Assembly: GCA_963832365.1 (NCBI GenBank)
Contig: CAWHUL010000006.1
Location: 122,291-186,290 of the forward strand
Source of the DNA: CAWBRT01 sp963832365
GTDB taxonomy: Bacteria > Acidobacteriota > Terriglobia > Terriglobales > Acidobacteriaceae
Length of the DNA stretch: 64,000 nt
Direction of reading: 5' to 3'
Below, in pieces: positions 9,878-17,038 of the stretch. Both the position numbers and the translations under genes were made by a program. The notes under the pieces were generated by a model. It was not told the origin of the DNA, did no database searches, and was given only the letters and a program-made list of their open reading frames with translations. The stretch's first letter is position 1. Every line of letters begins with the position of its first letter.

Positions 9878-9923
9878 TTTGCAGTGCTGCAAAACGCAGT
9901 GGTTATTAGCAAAATGCAGTGGT
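9878..9923 (+). promoter_or_regulatory. Probable upstream activating sequences (phased repeats)
   Basis: The motif GCAAAA(C/T)GCAGTGGT occurs at 9889-9903 and again at 9909-9923, exactly 20 bp apart, about two helical turns. The first copy overlaps a perfect inverted repeat TTTGCAG-TG-CTGCAAA (9878-9893). The cluster lies about 90 bp before a sigma-54-like site and 160 bp before the operon start codon. This is the usual placement of binding sites for an NtrC-type activator, and such a gene ends just upstream. Confidence 0.6.
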
Positions 9924-9994
9924 ATGGCCTTTGAGAATTGCAATCTGCCCGAGGTAAGTTCCTTCGTTTCAGCAACTAAAATATCCACTCACGT

Positions 9995-10010
9995 TTGCCA
10001 TTGAATTGCA
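9995..10010 (+). promoter_or_regulatory. Weak sigma-54-like promoter
   Basis: TTGCCATTGAATTGCA matches the -12 element TTGCA exactly. It has the correct 12-bp GG-to-GC register, but the -24 element is TTGC rather than TGGC. Its position downstream of the phased repeats and 73 bp before ATG 10083 supports a regulated promoter for the following operon. The -24 mismatch makes the call tentative. Confidence 0.4.
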
Positions 10011-10082
10011 CATACATCGGTAACGGCTGACCGCTCAAGCATAGGAACTGCGTGTGACCGGAGAGCGGGCCGGGAGGTAATT

Positions 10083-11000
10083 ATGTCAATCCTATTCGTA
10101 CTTTTAACTTTCTTGCTGGTGATTACGATTACTTACTTTATGCGGCGCCCGGAGCCGCGGCCGGCTGCACAGCCGCGTCCTGACCTATGGGCCCGCACGG
10201 CGGCTCCGAAGATGAATTCGGAGTTGGGTCTTGAAATTCCGAAAGGCTATTGCTTCCATCCCGGCCACACGTGGGTGCTCGATGAAGGCCGACAGAATGC
10301 CCGTGTCGGCATCGACGCATTTACCGGCAAGGTGTTGGGCAAGATCGACGGCATTGAGGTCGCCGGGTTGAACCGGTGGGTTCGTCAGGGACAGAAGATA
10401 GTGACGATCAAGCGCGGCGACCTGGTCTTCGACATGTTGTCGCCGATCGAAGGCGTCGTCAGTTCCGTCAATCATGAGGTGATCAAGGACCCGAGCCTGG
10501 CAGTCAAGGACCCATACCAGAATGGATGGATCTGCGTAGTGAAGTCTCCCGAAGTTGCCACCAACCTGAAGAACCTGGTGCAGGGTCCGCTGGTGGCGCC
10601 CTGGATGCAGAACAGCATTTCCCGCCTTACCTCGATGGCGACACAAATGGCGCCGGCCCTGGCACAAGACGGCGGCGTGCCGGTCTCGGGGATGATGTCG
10701 CAATTGGATTCCGGTTCTCAGCGCAAGATTGTTCACGAGTTCTTTTCTAACGTAGCGCGGGCCGAACACAGGGAGGAGGATTTATGGGAAACACAAAGGC
10801 AATACTCGTCGATATCAAGCGCTGCGTCGGATGCCAAGCCTGCGAACAGGCTTGCCAGGAGATACATGAGTTCCCAAAGGGCCATCCGGCACACCTGTCG
10901 GACGTGGCCTACACCTTCGTTGACCAGAAGGACGAAAAGTTTGTCCGCCGCATGTGCCTGCATTGCGAAGAACCGGCATGCGCGTCGGCGTGCCTGGTAG
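10083..11000 (+). CDS. Membrane-anchored H-protein-like (GcvH fold) protein lacking the lipoyl lysine
   Basis: One N-terminal membrane helix (residues 3-19) is followed by a domain that aligns with glycine cleavage H protein: YCFHPGHTWV, GKIDGIEV, SPIEGVVSSVN and DPYQNGWICVVK. The residue aligned with the lipoylated lysine of GcvH (ESVKAASD) is Asp113 in IKRGDLVFD, so lipoylation is not expected. A scaffold or structural role in the following Fe-S/NrfD complex is an inference. The frame as written runs 217 bases into the ferredoxin gene, and its last 72 residues read like an out-of-frame shadow. If one base were extra, it would stop at TAG 10753-10755, just before the next ribosome binding site, giving 223 residues. 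Confidence 0.75.
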   Translation: MSILFVLLTFLLVITITYFMRRPEPRPAAQPRPDLWARTAAPKMNSELGLEIPKGYCFHPGHTWVLDEGRQNARVGIDAFTGKVLGKIDGIEVAGLNRWVRQGQKIVTIKRGDLVFDMLSPIEGVVSSVNHEVIKDPSLAVKDPYQNGWICVVKSPEVATNLKNLVQGPLVAPWMQNSISRLTSMATQMAPALAQDGGVPVSGMMSQLDSGSQRKIVHEFFSNVARAEHREEDLWETQRQYSSISSAASDAKPANRLARRYMSSQRAIRHTCRTWPTPSLTRRTKSLSAACACIAKNRHARRRAW

Positions 11001-11551
11001 GCGCACTGAAGAAGACGGCGCTCGGGCCGGTAACCTACGACAACAAGAAATGCATGGGCTGCCGGTACTGCATGATTGCGTGCCCGCAGGGAGTTCCGAA
11101 GTATCAATGGTCGAAGTTGGCACCCTTGGTGACGAAGTGCGACATGTGCTTTGCCCGCATCAGCACCGGCGGCAAGCCGGCGTGCGTGGAAGCGTGTCCG
11201 GCTGAGGCGAGCGTGTTCGGCAATCGCGACGCCTTGCTGAACGAGGCGTGGAGCCGGATTCGCAGCGACTCCAGTTACGTGCCGCGGATTTACGGAGCGG
11301 AAGAGTTCGGCGGAACGTCAGTGCTTTACGTGACCGATGTGCCGTTTGAAAAACTCGGCTTTGTGAAACCGCCCATTGGAAATCAGCCTTTGCCAACGCT
11401 TTCGGCCGCGGCACTGAGCGAGAGTCCGATGGTGGTGCTGGTGGGCGGGTCGATGCTCTCCGCACTGTACTGGATTACGCAACGCCGCAAACTGGTGGCG
11501 CTGGCAGAAGCCGAGAAGGAGCAGCACGACTCGGGGAAAGGGCAAAAGTAG
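10784..11551 (+). CDS. Four-cluster 4Fe-4S ferredoxin subunit (HybA/DmsB type) with C-terminal membrane anchor
   Basis: Electron transfer subunit of 255 residues with sixteen cysteines in four groups: C14/17/20/24, C58/61/66/70, C90/93/96/100 and C119/122/134/138. This is the pattern for four [4Fe-4S] clusters in the DmsB/NrfC/HybA family. Unlike HybA it has no Tat signal peptide. It has one hydrophobic segment near residues 212-228 (MVVLVGGSMLSALYWIT), so it is probably anchored with the clusters on the cytoplasmic side. GGGAGGAGG lies just upstream of ATG 10784. The NrfD-type partner begins 2 bases after its stop. No catalytic molybdopterin or hydrogenase subunit is encoded beside it. Confidence 0.9.
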   Translation: MGNTKAILVDIKRCVGCQACEQACQEIHEFPKGHPAHLSDVAYTFVDQKDEKFVRRMCLHCEEPACASACLVGALKKTALGPVTYDNKKCMGCRYCMIACPQGVPKYQWSKLAPLVTKCDMCFARISTGGKPACVEACPAEASVFGNRDALLNEAWSRIRSDSSYVPRIYGAEEFGGTSVLYVTDVPFEKLGFVKPPIGNQPLPTLSAAALSESPMVVLVGGSMLSALYWITQRRKLVALAEAEKEQHDSGKGQK

Positions 11552-11553
11552 AC

Positions 11554-12729
11554 ATGTCCGCCAATGGCAATGTTCCCAAGCTAACATTCTGGCGCACCGT
11601 TGTGGCCGTCATCTTCATCGTAGGTATTTATGCGACCTATCTGCGCTTCTTCAGGGGGTGGCAGGCAAGCACCAACCTGACCGACGCGCAGCCCTGGGGG
11701 TTGTGGGTAGGGTTCGGCACACTGTGCGGAGTCGGACTCTCCGCCGGCGGATTTGCGATAGCCGCGGCGGTGTATCTGCTCGGGTTGGAGCGCTATCGCC
11801 CGGTGCTGAAAACTTCTGTGCTGCTCTCGTTCCTCGGCTATTCGACGGTATGCATCGGCATGCTCTATGAACTCGGCCTGCCCTGGCGCATCTGGCATCC
11901 GATCGTGTACTGGAATCCGCACTCGGTGCTGTTCGACGTTTCGCTCTGCGTGATCTGCTATACGAGCGTATTGGCACTGGAGTTCTCGCCGTCGCTGATG
12001 GAGAAACTGCCATCCCCCCGGCTGCGCGAGTTCTACCTGCACTGGCATCACCGGATTACGATTGCACTGGTCATGGCCGGCACGTTGCTCTCCTCGATGC
12101 ACCAGTCTTATCTTGGCGCGCTGTTTTTGATCGCCAAGGGCAGGGTCTATCCGCTGTGGTACAGCCCTTACCTGACGACGATGTTCTATCTGTCGGCAAT
12201 ACCCGCCGGGATCGCGATGTTGATCATTGCTCTTTATCTTTGCGTGCGATCGTTGAACGCGAAGGTCGAGTTCGCCGTCCTTGAGGAGTTCGGCCGGGTG
12301 ATGGCACTGCTGTTGGGCGTGTACGGAGTATTCCGCGCACTCGACCTGGCGCGCAACGGAGCGTTGCCGTATCTGTTCGCACATCGGGTGGAGACGCTCT
12401 ACTTCTGGGTTGAGATCCTGCTGCTGGTGGTGCTGCCATTGGCGTTGCTGAGCCAGTCGAGGGTGCGCAACAATCCGCAGTTTCTGTACTGGACCTGCGC
12501 GATCGTGGTCATGGGCTTCATGACCAACCGCCTGAACGTCTCCATTACGGCAATCGACGCGATGACCGGAGCGAACTATGTGCCTAAGTGGCCCGAGTTC
12601 GCGTTGACCATCGCGGTGTTGACCGCGGGCGTATGCGCCTTCCGTTGGGCGATCATTTATCTCGATATTGTGCCTAAGCGCGAGCCTCCGCCTAAGGTCA
12701 AGTGGGTGGCTACTCCGGCCGAAGCATAG
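11554..12729 (+). CDS. NrfD/PsrC/HybB-family membrane quinone-interacting subunit
   Basis: Polytopic inner membrane protein of 391 residues with the hydrophobic profile of the NrfD/HybB family (about eight to ten helices). It has a family-like start, WGLWVGFGTLCGVGLSAGGF, and a later HWHHRITIALVMAGTLLSSMHQS segment. Family members exchange electrons with quinones and pass them to or from an adjacent four-cluster ferredoxin, here encoded 2 bases upstream. The resemblance to HybB is good, but there is no hydrogenase here, so the electron donor or acceptor of this module is unknown. It is followed by a strong hairpin and the GDH-like gene. Confidence 0.9.
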   Translation: MSANGNVPKLTFWRTVVAVIFIVGIYATYLRFFRGWQASTNLTDAQPWGLWVGFGTLCGVGLSAGGFAIAAAVYLLGLERYRPVLKTSVLLSFLGYSTVCIGMLYELGLPWRIWHPIVYWNPHSVLFDVSLCVICYTSVLALEFSPSLMEKLPSPRLREFYLHWHHRITIALVMAGTLLSSMHQSYLGALFLIAKGRVYPLWYSPYLTTMFYLSAIPAGIAMLIIALYLCVRSLNAKVEFAVLEEFGRVMALLLGVYGVFRALDLARNGALPYLFAHRVETLYFWVEILLLVVLPLALLSQSRVRNNPQFLYWTCAIVVMGFMTNRLNVSITAIDAMTGANYVPKWPEFALTIAVLTAGVCAFRWAIIYLDIVPKREPPPKVKWVATPAEA

Positions 12730-12766
12730 GCCAACGCTGAATTGCAATTGTTGGACTGTTCTAGGC

Positions 12767-12802
12767 GTCCCCGGCAAGTGCAGAAAGCCTCTTGCCGGGG
12801 AC
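12767..12802 (+). other. Strong RNA hairpin between NrfD-type and GDH-like genes
   Basis: A perfect 12-bp inverted repeat GTCCCCGGCAAG / CTTGCCGGGGAC with a 12-base loop lies 37 bases after the NrfD stop and 32 bases before ATG 12835. No T-tract follows, so it is unlikely to be a simple terminator. It may be an mRNA processing or stability element, or a partial attenuator that sets the ratio of the two halves of the operon. Confidence 0.6.
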
Positions 12803-12834
12803 TTCGCGCCAGCCGGTCAAGCGGGGAGGATGCG

Positions 12835-14073
12835 ATGAATCAGGAAACGCTTCTGCCAAAATTCGACCAGGACGCGGAGCAGGGATTCGATCCTCATCTG
12901 TCGCAGATGGCGGAACTGGACCGCATCGCACGGGCTCTCGATGTGGAAGACACGATCCTGGGGCAGATGCGGCACGCAGAGTTGGAACTCACAATCCACC
13001 TGCCGGCGTCGCGTTCCGACGGCGCGGCAGCTAACATCAGCGCACTGCAATGCCTGTACTCGCATTCCTCCGGTTGCATCACGGAATTCGCTATCGGACC
13101 GGACGTATTTCTTAACCAGGTGCGCGCTTCGGCTTTTGCCAACGACTTGAGCTGTGCCCTGCTCGGACTTGAGCTACGCGGCGGCGCGGCTGGAATCATC
13201 TGCGATCTTTCGCAATACTCCGAACGCGAGATGCGCCGATTGTTTCGCAGCTATTGCCAGAGGCTTCGAGCGACTCTGCCGAGTCTCTTCGGATTTTCGA
13301 GGGTGTACGGTGGCAACCGGGCGATTCATGGCTGGCTCGGCCATGACTTGGAAGGCGCGGGAAAGGGTTTCGGGGCAGTCCGCCAGGCGGAATCGCAGTG
13401 GACGCTGCTGGCACGCTGGATCACCGAATTAATCGCCGCGACGGGGCAGCCCGAGCTACGAACTTACGCGATTCAAGGCTGCGCCGGGCTTGGGTTGGCG
13501 ATTGCACGCGCCGTTTCAGGACGCGGAGTAACGGCCTTGTCCGGCAACACTGTAATCATGATGTCGGACGCCAGCGGAGCGATCCTGAACGACGCCGGGG
13601 TGGATGTTGCGCAACTGGAAGCTCACATCCAGCGTGAACAGATGTTGTTCGGTTATCCCGAAGCTGAACATGCCTACAGCGCGGACTTGTCGAAATGTGC
13701 ATGCGACGTGCTCGTGCTGCAAGCGCCCATGCAGATTACGACGGCCAATACCGGCCAGGTGCAGGCGAAGCTGATTGTGGAGTGCGTTCCCGATTCCGTT
13801 TCGCACGCGGCGAAAGCGGAGTTGGCCGCCAGAGGCGTTGCGGTGATTCCCGAGTTGCTGGTGCGCAGTGGATTAGTGCTGCTGTCGGCTGCCGACTCCG
13901 GCCTAGTGCCGCTTGCCGAGTCGCGTCTTCGCGCTTTGCTGCGGCGAACCGCCAGCAAACTGATGACGGAAATTCGCCGCTCGGCCGCAATCTGGAAGAC
14001 CGATTTGTCGCACACCGTACTTTCCCTCGCCATTGAACGCCGAGCGAACCAGATCAGGCGTGCGGCGATGTAG
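12835..14073 (+). CDS. Catalytically degenerate Glu/Leu/Phe/Val dehydrogenase-fold protein
   Basis: ATG 12835 is preceded by GGGGAGGA and gives 412 residues, the length of a normal glutamate dehydrogenase. The whole fold is recognisable: GPDVFLNQVRASA, then GGAAGIICDLSQYSEREMRRL (cf. GGAKGGV.VDP..LSE.EL), TYAIQGCAGLGLAIA for the nucleotide fold, SDASGAILNDAGVDVAQL, and CDVLVLQAPMQITTAN followed by RGVAVIPELLVRSG. All the substrate lysines are gone. The PAKGG region reads GCITEF, the WKCA position is DLSCAL (Ser for Lys) and GGxKGG reads GGAAGI. The catalytic PAPDVGT segment is missing. It is probably an inactive, possibly ligand-binding paralog. It sits downstream of the NrfD gene and upstream of a receiver protein. 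Confidence 0.8.
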   Translation: MNQETLLPKFDQDAEQGFDPHLSQMAELDRIARALDVEDTILGQMRHAELELTIHLPASRSDGAAANISALQCLYSHSSGCITEFAIGPDVFLNQVRASAFANDLSCALLGLELRGGAAGIICDLSQYSEREMRRLFRSYCQRLRATLPSLFGFSRVYGGNRAIHGWLGHDLEGAGKGFGAVRQAESQWTLLARWITELIAATGQPELRTYAIQGCAGLGLAIARAVSGRGVTALSGNTVIMMSDASGAILNDAGVDVAQLEAHIQREQMLFGYPEAEHAYSADLSKCACDVLVLQAPMQITTANTGQVQAKLIVECVPDSVSHAAKAELAARGVAVIPELLVRSGLVLLSAADSGLVPLAESRLRALLRRTASKLMTEIRRSAAIWKTDLSHTVLSLAIERRANQIRRAAM

Positions 14074-14251
14074 TCCGCCAGCGGCGGCGCGCGGGCGCAT
14101 GTGGCCGAGGCGCTTCCCATTTCGAACCACTTTCCCGAAATGCAGTTCACATTTGGAACTACGCGAACGCGGTGCTCGTCCGCAATGACGCGTGCGATCC
14201 ATTGCGGGAGCGCAAGTACTTGATTCCGTGCACTGAGCAATTATTTGGGAT

Positions 14252-15184
14252 TTGCCGCCGGACAACAAAGACATTGGAACGCAGGTTGCTTTAGAAACAT
14301 TCGAAAGGGATCTGCGATCAAACCACATGGACCTTAATCAGCTTGCCGTAAGACTTGAATCGCTTCTTGCCGCCGCGTATTCGCAACCGATCACCACGGA
14401 TCTGAGTTCCGCTATTGAGCAAGCCGGAGTTCGAGCGGACTTGGGAAATGATCTTCTGGAAGCCTTGGTTGAGGAGATCTGTGCTTACGGCCAAGTCGAT
14501 GGCATCCTGATTTGGACGGAGCAGACGGATTCGGAGGAAGCAAAAAGGTCTCGCGTAAGCCTTGGTATTGAAGTCTACAACAAGCAAATTACCGTGCCGG
14601 AGCCGAAGACGAAAACCGTGCGGGACCTTTCGGCGCGGCTCCGCGGCAGTGGCTGCGTGCTGCAATTGCGGGCCGCTGCCGAGCGCTGGATGCGTTACGA
14701 AATCCTGTTCCCGGTCGGCGTGGAAAGTAACCACGGGGTTTACAGCTCCGGAAGAGGCGAGACGATACTGCTGGTGGAAGACGATGATTTTGTACGTGAT
14801 GTCACGGCGCAGGTGCTTGAGGGTTGCGGCTACCGGGTGCTGGCCGCCAAGGATGCGAAGACCGCCGAGGATATTTTCACGCTGAATCGCGGCAGCATCG
14901 GGGTTCTGCTGACCGACCTGGGCCTGGCGGGCGAAAGCGGCGCGGAGCTGGCGGAAAGCCTCAGCGAAAGCGATCCCCGGCTCAAGGTGATCTTGATGTC
15001 GGGCTACACGGAGCGGGAGATGATCGGGCGCGAATTCGGCGACACCGGCATGGCGTATCTCGCGAAACCGTTTTCGGCGGAAGCATTGGTCGGCAAGGTT
15101 CGGCAGGTCATCCAATCGCCGCTGATCGATGAGTTCGGCGGCTCGCAGCTTGACACCGCGCTCGGCACCGAGCTGCGACGCTAG
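14252..15184 (+). CDS. Receiver-domain protein with degenerate histidine-kinase remnant
   Basis: The C-terminal half (about residues 170-290) is an intact receiver: acidic pocket E176/D177/D178, phospho-acceptor Asp222 (LLTDLGLAGESG), Ser250 and Lys272. The N-terminal half has no H box, N box or G boxes. It does end in a stretch (LQLRAAAERWMRYEILFPV) that resembles the last strand of a kinase ATPase domain, just where hybrid kinases join to a receiver. I infer descent from a hybrid kinase that lost its ATPase. There is no DNA-binding output domain. The start is uncertain: TTG 14252 or ATG 14327. Confidence 0.75.
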   Translation: MPPDNKDIGTQVALETFERDLRSNHMDLNQLAVRLESLLAAAYSQPITTDLSSAIEQAGVRADLGNDLLEALVEEICAYGQVDGILIWTEQTDSEEAKRSRVSLGIEVYNKQITVPEPKTKTVRDLSARLRGSGCVLQLRAAAERWMRYEILFPVGVESNHGVYSSGRGETILLVEDDDFVRDVTAQVLEGCGYRVLAAKDAKTAEDIFTLNRGSIGVLLTDLGLAGESGAELAESLSESDPRLKVILMSGYTEREMIGREFGDTGMAYLAKPFSAEALVGKVRQVIQSPLIDEFGGSQLDTALGTELRR

Positions 15185-15223
15185 TCCGCGAATGCAGCGA
15201 CATGGGCGGCGCGCGGCAAGCGT

Positions 15224-16120
15224 CTAGTGAGTCCGGTATAGAACCGAAACGAGATTCCGGACCTGATTAGCGCAGGCTTGCACCTCCGTCAGAAGACCCG
15301 CCCATTCCAACTCTCTGAAGCTGGGCAATTCGCTGGCGACCATCTCAACGAAGGGATCGTTTTTCAAGTCAAGGTGAAGCGGTTCGTCGTATCCGTAGCC
15401 GAGTCCGGAGGTCCTGCAGAGCAGGTCACTGATGGCAACAATGCCGACGAGCGCACGATCACTGAGCGCCTGGCCGGACTCGTGATGGCGGCGGATGACC
15501 TCCTGCAAATCATCGCCCAACAACCATCGCGCTGCCAGCAGCTCTCCCACGCTGCAGTGGTCGAAGCCGAAGATTTTCTGTTCCAGCGCGCCGAGCGCAA
15601 CCTTCTCCCGCGTTGCCCTCTGCAAGGTCTGCCGGAACTGCTCGGGAAAGAACATCATGTTGACGATAAATCCGATATCGTGCAACAGCCCTGCCAAATA
15701 GGCCTTCTCGGGGTCGGCGTAGTACACGCGGCGAGCCAGTTGGCGCGCGACTAGAGCGCAGCCCAGTGAGTGCTCCCAGAAAACGCGCGGGTCGAAGCGT
15801 TCTGCCTGGCTCGGCGCCAGACGCAGTACGCAGCAGGTGGTGGCAATGGCGCGCATGCGCTCCAGACCCAACGTCAGCGCGGCGGCGGGCACGGAGTCGA
15901 TCTGTACACTGTGGCCAAAGAGAGGCGAATTAGCCATTCGCAAGGTTTGCGCGGCGAGCAACCGATCGCGCGCCACGAGTTCAAGCACGCGTTGAAGGTC
16001 GATGTTTTCCGGCGGTTCGGAGAGTTGGCGAAGCACGGGAATCAGAATCGCCGGGACGCAAGGGATGGCGTCCAGCGCCGCCAGTTGCGAACGCACTGCG
16101 GAAATCGAGAGTTCGTTCAT
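15224..16120 (-). CDS. HDOD-domain signalling protein
   Basis: HDOD output-type protein of 298 residues. The HDOD core runs from about residue 15 to 210, with LPCVPAIL-like start AIPCVPAILIPVLRQL, RMANSPLFG and the HD pair in LAGLLHDIGF. ATG 16120 is preferred over the first in-frame codon because GGAGGGAG lies just upstream. A sigma-28 type promoter at 16214-16240 points at this gene, so it belongs to the late flagellar regulon. HDOD proteins typically act in signalling, motility and c-di-GMP networks, but the biochemical role is unknown. It lies downstream of motB. Confidence 0.85.
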   Translation of the reverse strand: MNELSISAVRSQLAALDAIPCVPAILIPVLRQLSEPPENIDLQRVLELVARDRLLAAQTLRMANSPLFGHSVQIDSVPAAALTLGLERMRAIATTCCVLRLAPSQAERFDPRVFWEHSLGCALVARQLARRVYYADPEKAYLAGLLHDIGFIVNMMFFPEQFRQTLQRATREKVALGALEQKIFGFDHCSVGELLAARWLLGDDLQEVIRRHHESGQALSDRALVGIVAISDLLCRTSGLGYGYDEPLHLDLKNDPFVEMVASELPSFRELEWAGLLTEVQACANQVRNLVSVLYRTH

Positions 16121-16213
16121 AACTCCCTCCGGGGCGTACTGCACTTCAACAATGCGCCCGACCGTGGATCGCGCGACCGTAGACTGCGTCCAAGGAGGGC
16201 GGCCTCATTAGCT

Positions 16214-16240
16214 AAATCGGCGCTCACAGCCGTAACTTTA
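16214..16240 (-). promoter_or_regulatory. Sigma-28 (FliA) promoter for the HDOD gene
   Basis: On the minus strand TAAA (16240-16237), 15 bases and GCCGATTT (16221-16214) match the FliA consensus TAAA-N15-GCCGATAA at 10 of 12 positions. It lies about 95 bp upstream of ATG 16120. Confidence 0.8.
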
Positions 16241-16288
16241 AAGTTGCACCCCAACCGGTGCCGAAAAGTGCGGTTCCGGCGTGACGGT

Positions 16289-17038
16289 TCACCGATCTGA
16301 AGGAGCTGCCGGAGATGTGCCCGAGCGCAAGACCACGATATCGATTCTGCGGTTTAGTTTCCGGCCGTCTTCGGTGGCATTACTTGCGACCGGATGGAAC
16401 TCGGCGTACCCGGCCGCCGATAGCTGTTCTGGAGAGAAGCCGCGCTGCGTGATCAGATCCTGAATGATCCCCGTAGCTCTGGCGGTTGAAAGCTCCCAAT
16501 TGGAACGGAACTGAACCGTGCGAATTGGCACGTTGTCGGTGTGTCCTTCAATGCGAAGATCATGCCCGCGCAAGGCGGCTATGATGCGCGCGAAGGCTGC
16601 TTGCGCATCGCGACGCATTGCAGCCGAGCCGCTGTTGAAGAATGCCAACTCCTGCAAGCTGACAACCAAGCCGTCGGGCCCCAGCCAGAGGGCGACGGAG
16701 CGGTCGCGAATTTCCTGCGCCAAGACCTTTTCTAATTGTTCCTTCAAGCCAGGCAGATCCACTTCACGTTTCAACTTCATCACCGGTGCCAGGTCGCCGC
16801 CCCTGCCCGGAAATTTTCCGGCAGCGGCATTGACCGAATTCATTCCGCCGTTCTGCATGACGCCAAGTTCCTGGAAAGCGTGCTGGATGGCATTGCCCAG
16901 TGCGTTCATCCTTGCATGGTCAACCTGGGATGAGGCGTAGAGGACGACGAAAAAAGCGAACAACAAAGTAATAAAGTCGGCATACGACACCAGCCAACGG
17001 TCGGAATGGTTCTCGGACATGCGCTTTTTGCGCTTCAT
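16289..17038 (-). CDS. motB: Flagellar stator protein MotB
   Basis: Peptidoglycan-anchoring half of the proton-driven stator. It has 249 residues. A single N-terminal membrane helix carries the essential aspartate, Asp21 in WLVSYADFITLLFAFFVVLY. The C-terminal OmpA-like domain (about residues 120-240) has the cell-wall binding sequence IEGHTDNVPI and NWELSTARA. The ATG overlaps the motA stop, the usual motAB coupling. Because motA as sequenced is frameshifted, translation coupling would be disturbed if that shift is real. Confidence 0.95.
   Translation of the reverse strand: MKRKKRMSENHSDRWLVSYADFITLLFAFFVVLYASSQVDHARMNALGNAIQHAFQELGVMQNGGMNSVNAAAGKFPGRGGDLAPVMKLKREVDLPGLKEQLEKVLAQEIRDRSVALWLGPDGLVVSLQELAFFNSGSAAMRRDAQAAFARIIAALRGHDLRIEGHTDNVPIRTVQFRSNWELSTARATGIIQDLITQRGFSPEQLSAAGYAEFHPVASNATEDGRKLNRRIDIVVLRSGTSPAAPSDR

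Noticed and set aside
9923..9943. Possible sigma-54 site TGGCCT...TTGCA close to the phased repeats
   Set aside because: The GG and GC are 14 bp apart instead of 12, which sigma-54 does not tolerate; the site at 9995-10010 has correct spacing.
9798..10004. Small ORF of 68 codons in the region before the H-like gene
   Set aside because: No ribosome binding site or similarity; it overlaps the regulatory repeats.
11581..12777. Long antisense ORF (398 codons) opposite the NrfD-type gene
   Set aside because: It is fully antisense to a convincing membrane protein and its translation is His/Gln/Arg-rich with no domain; typical shadow of GC-rich DNA.
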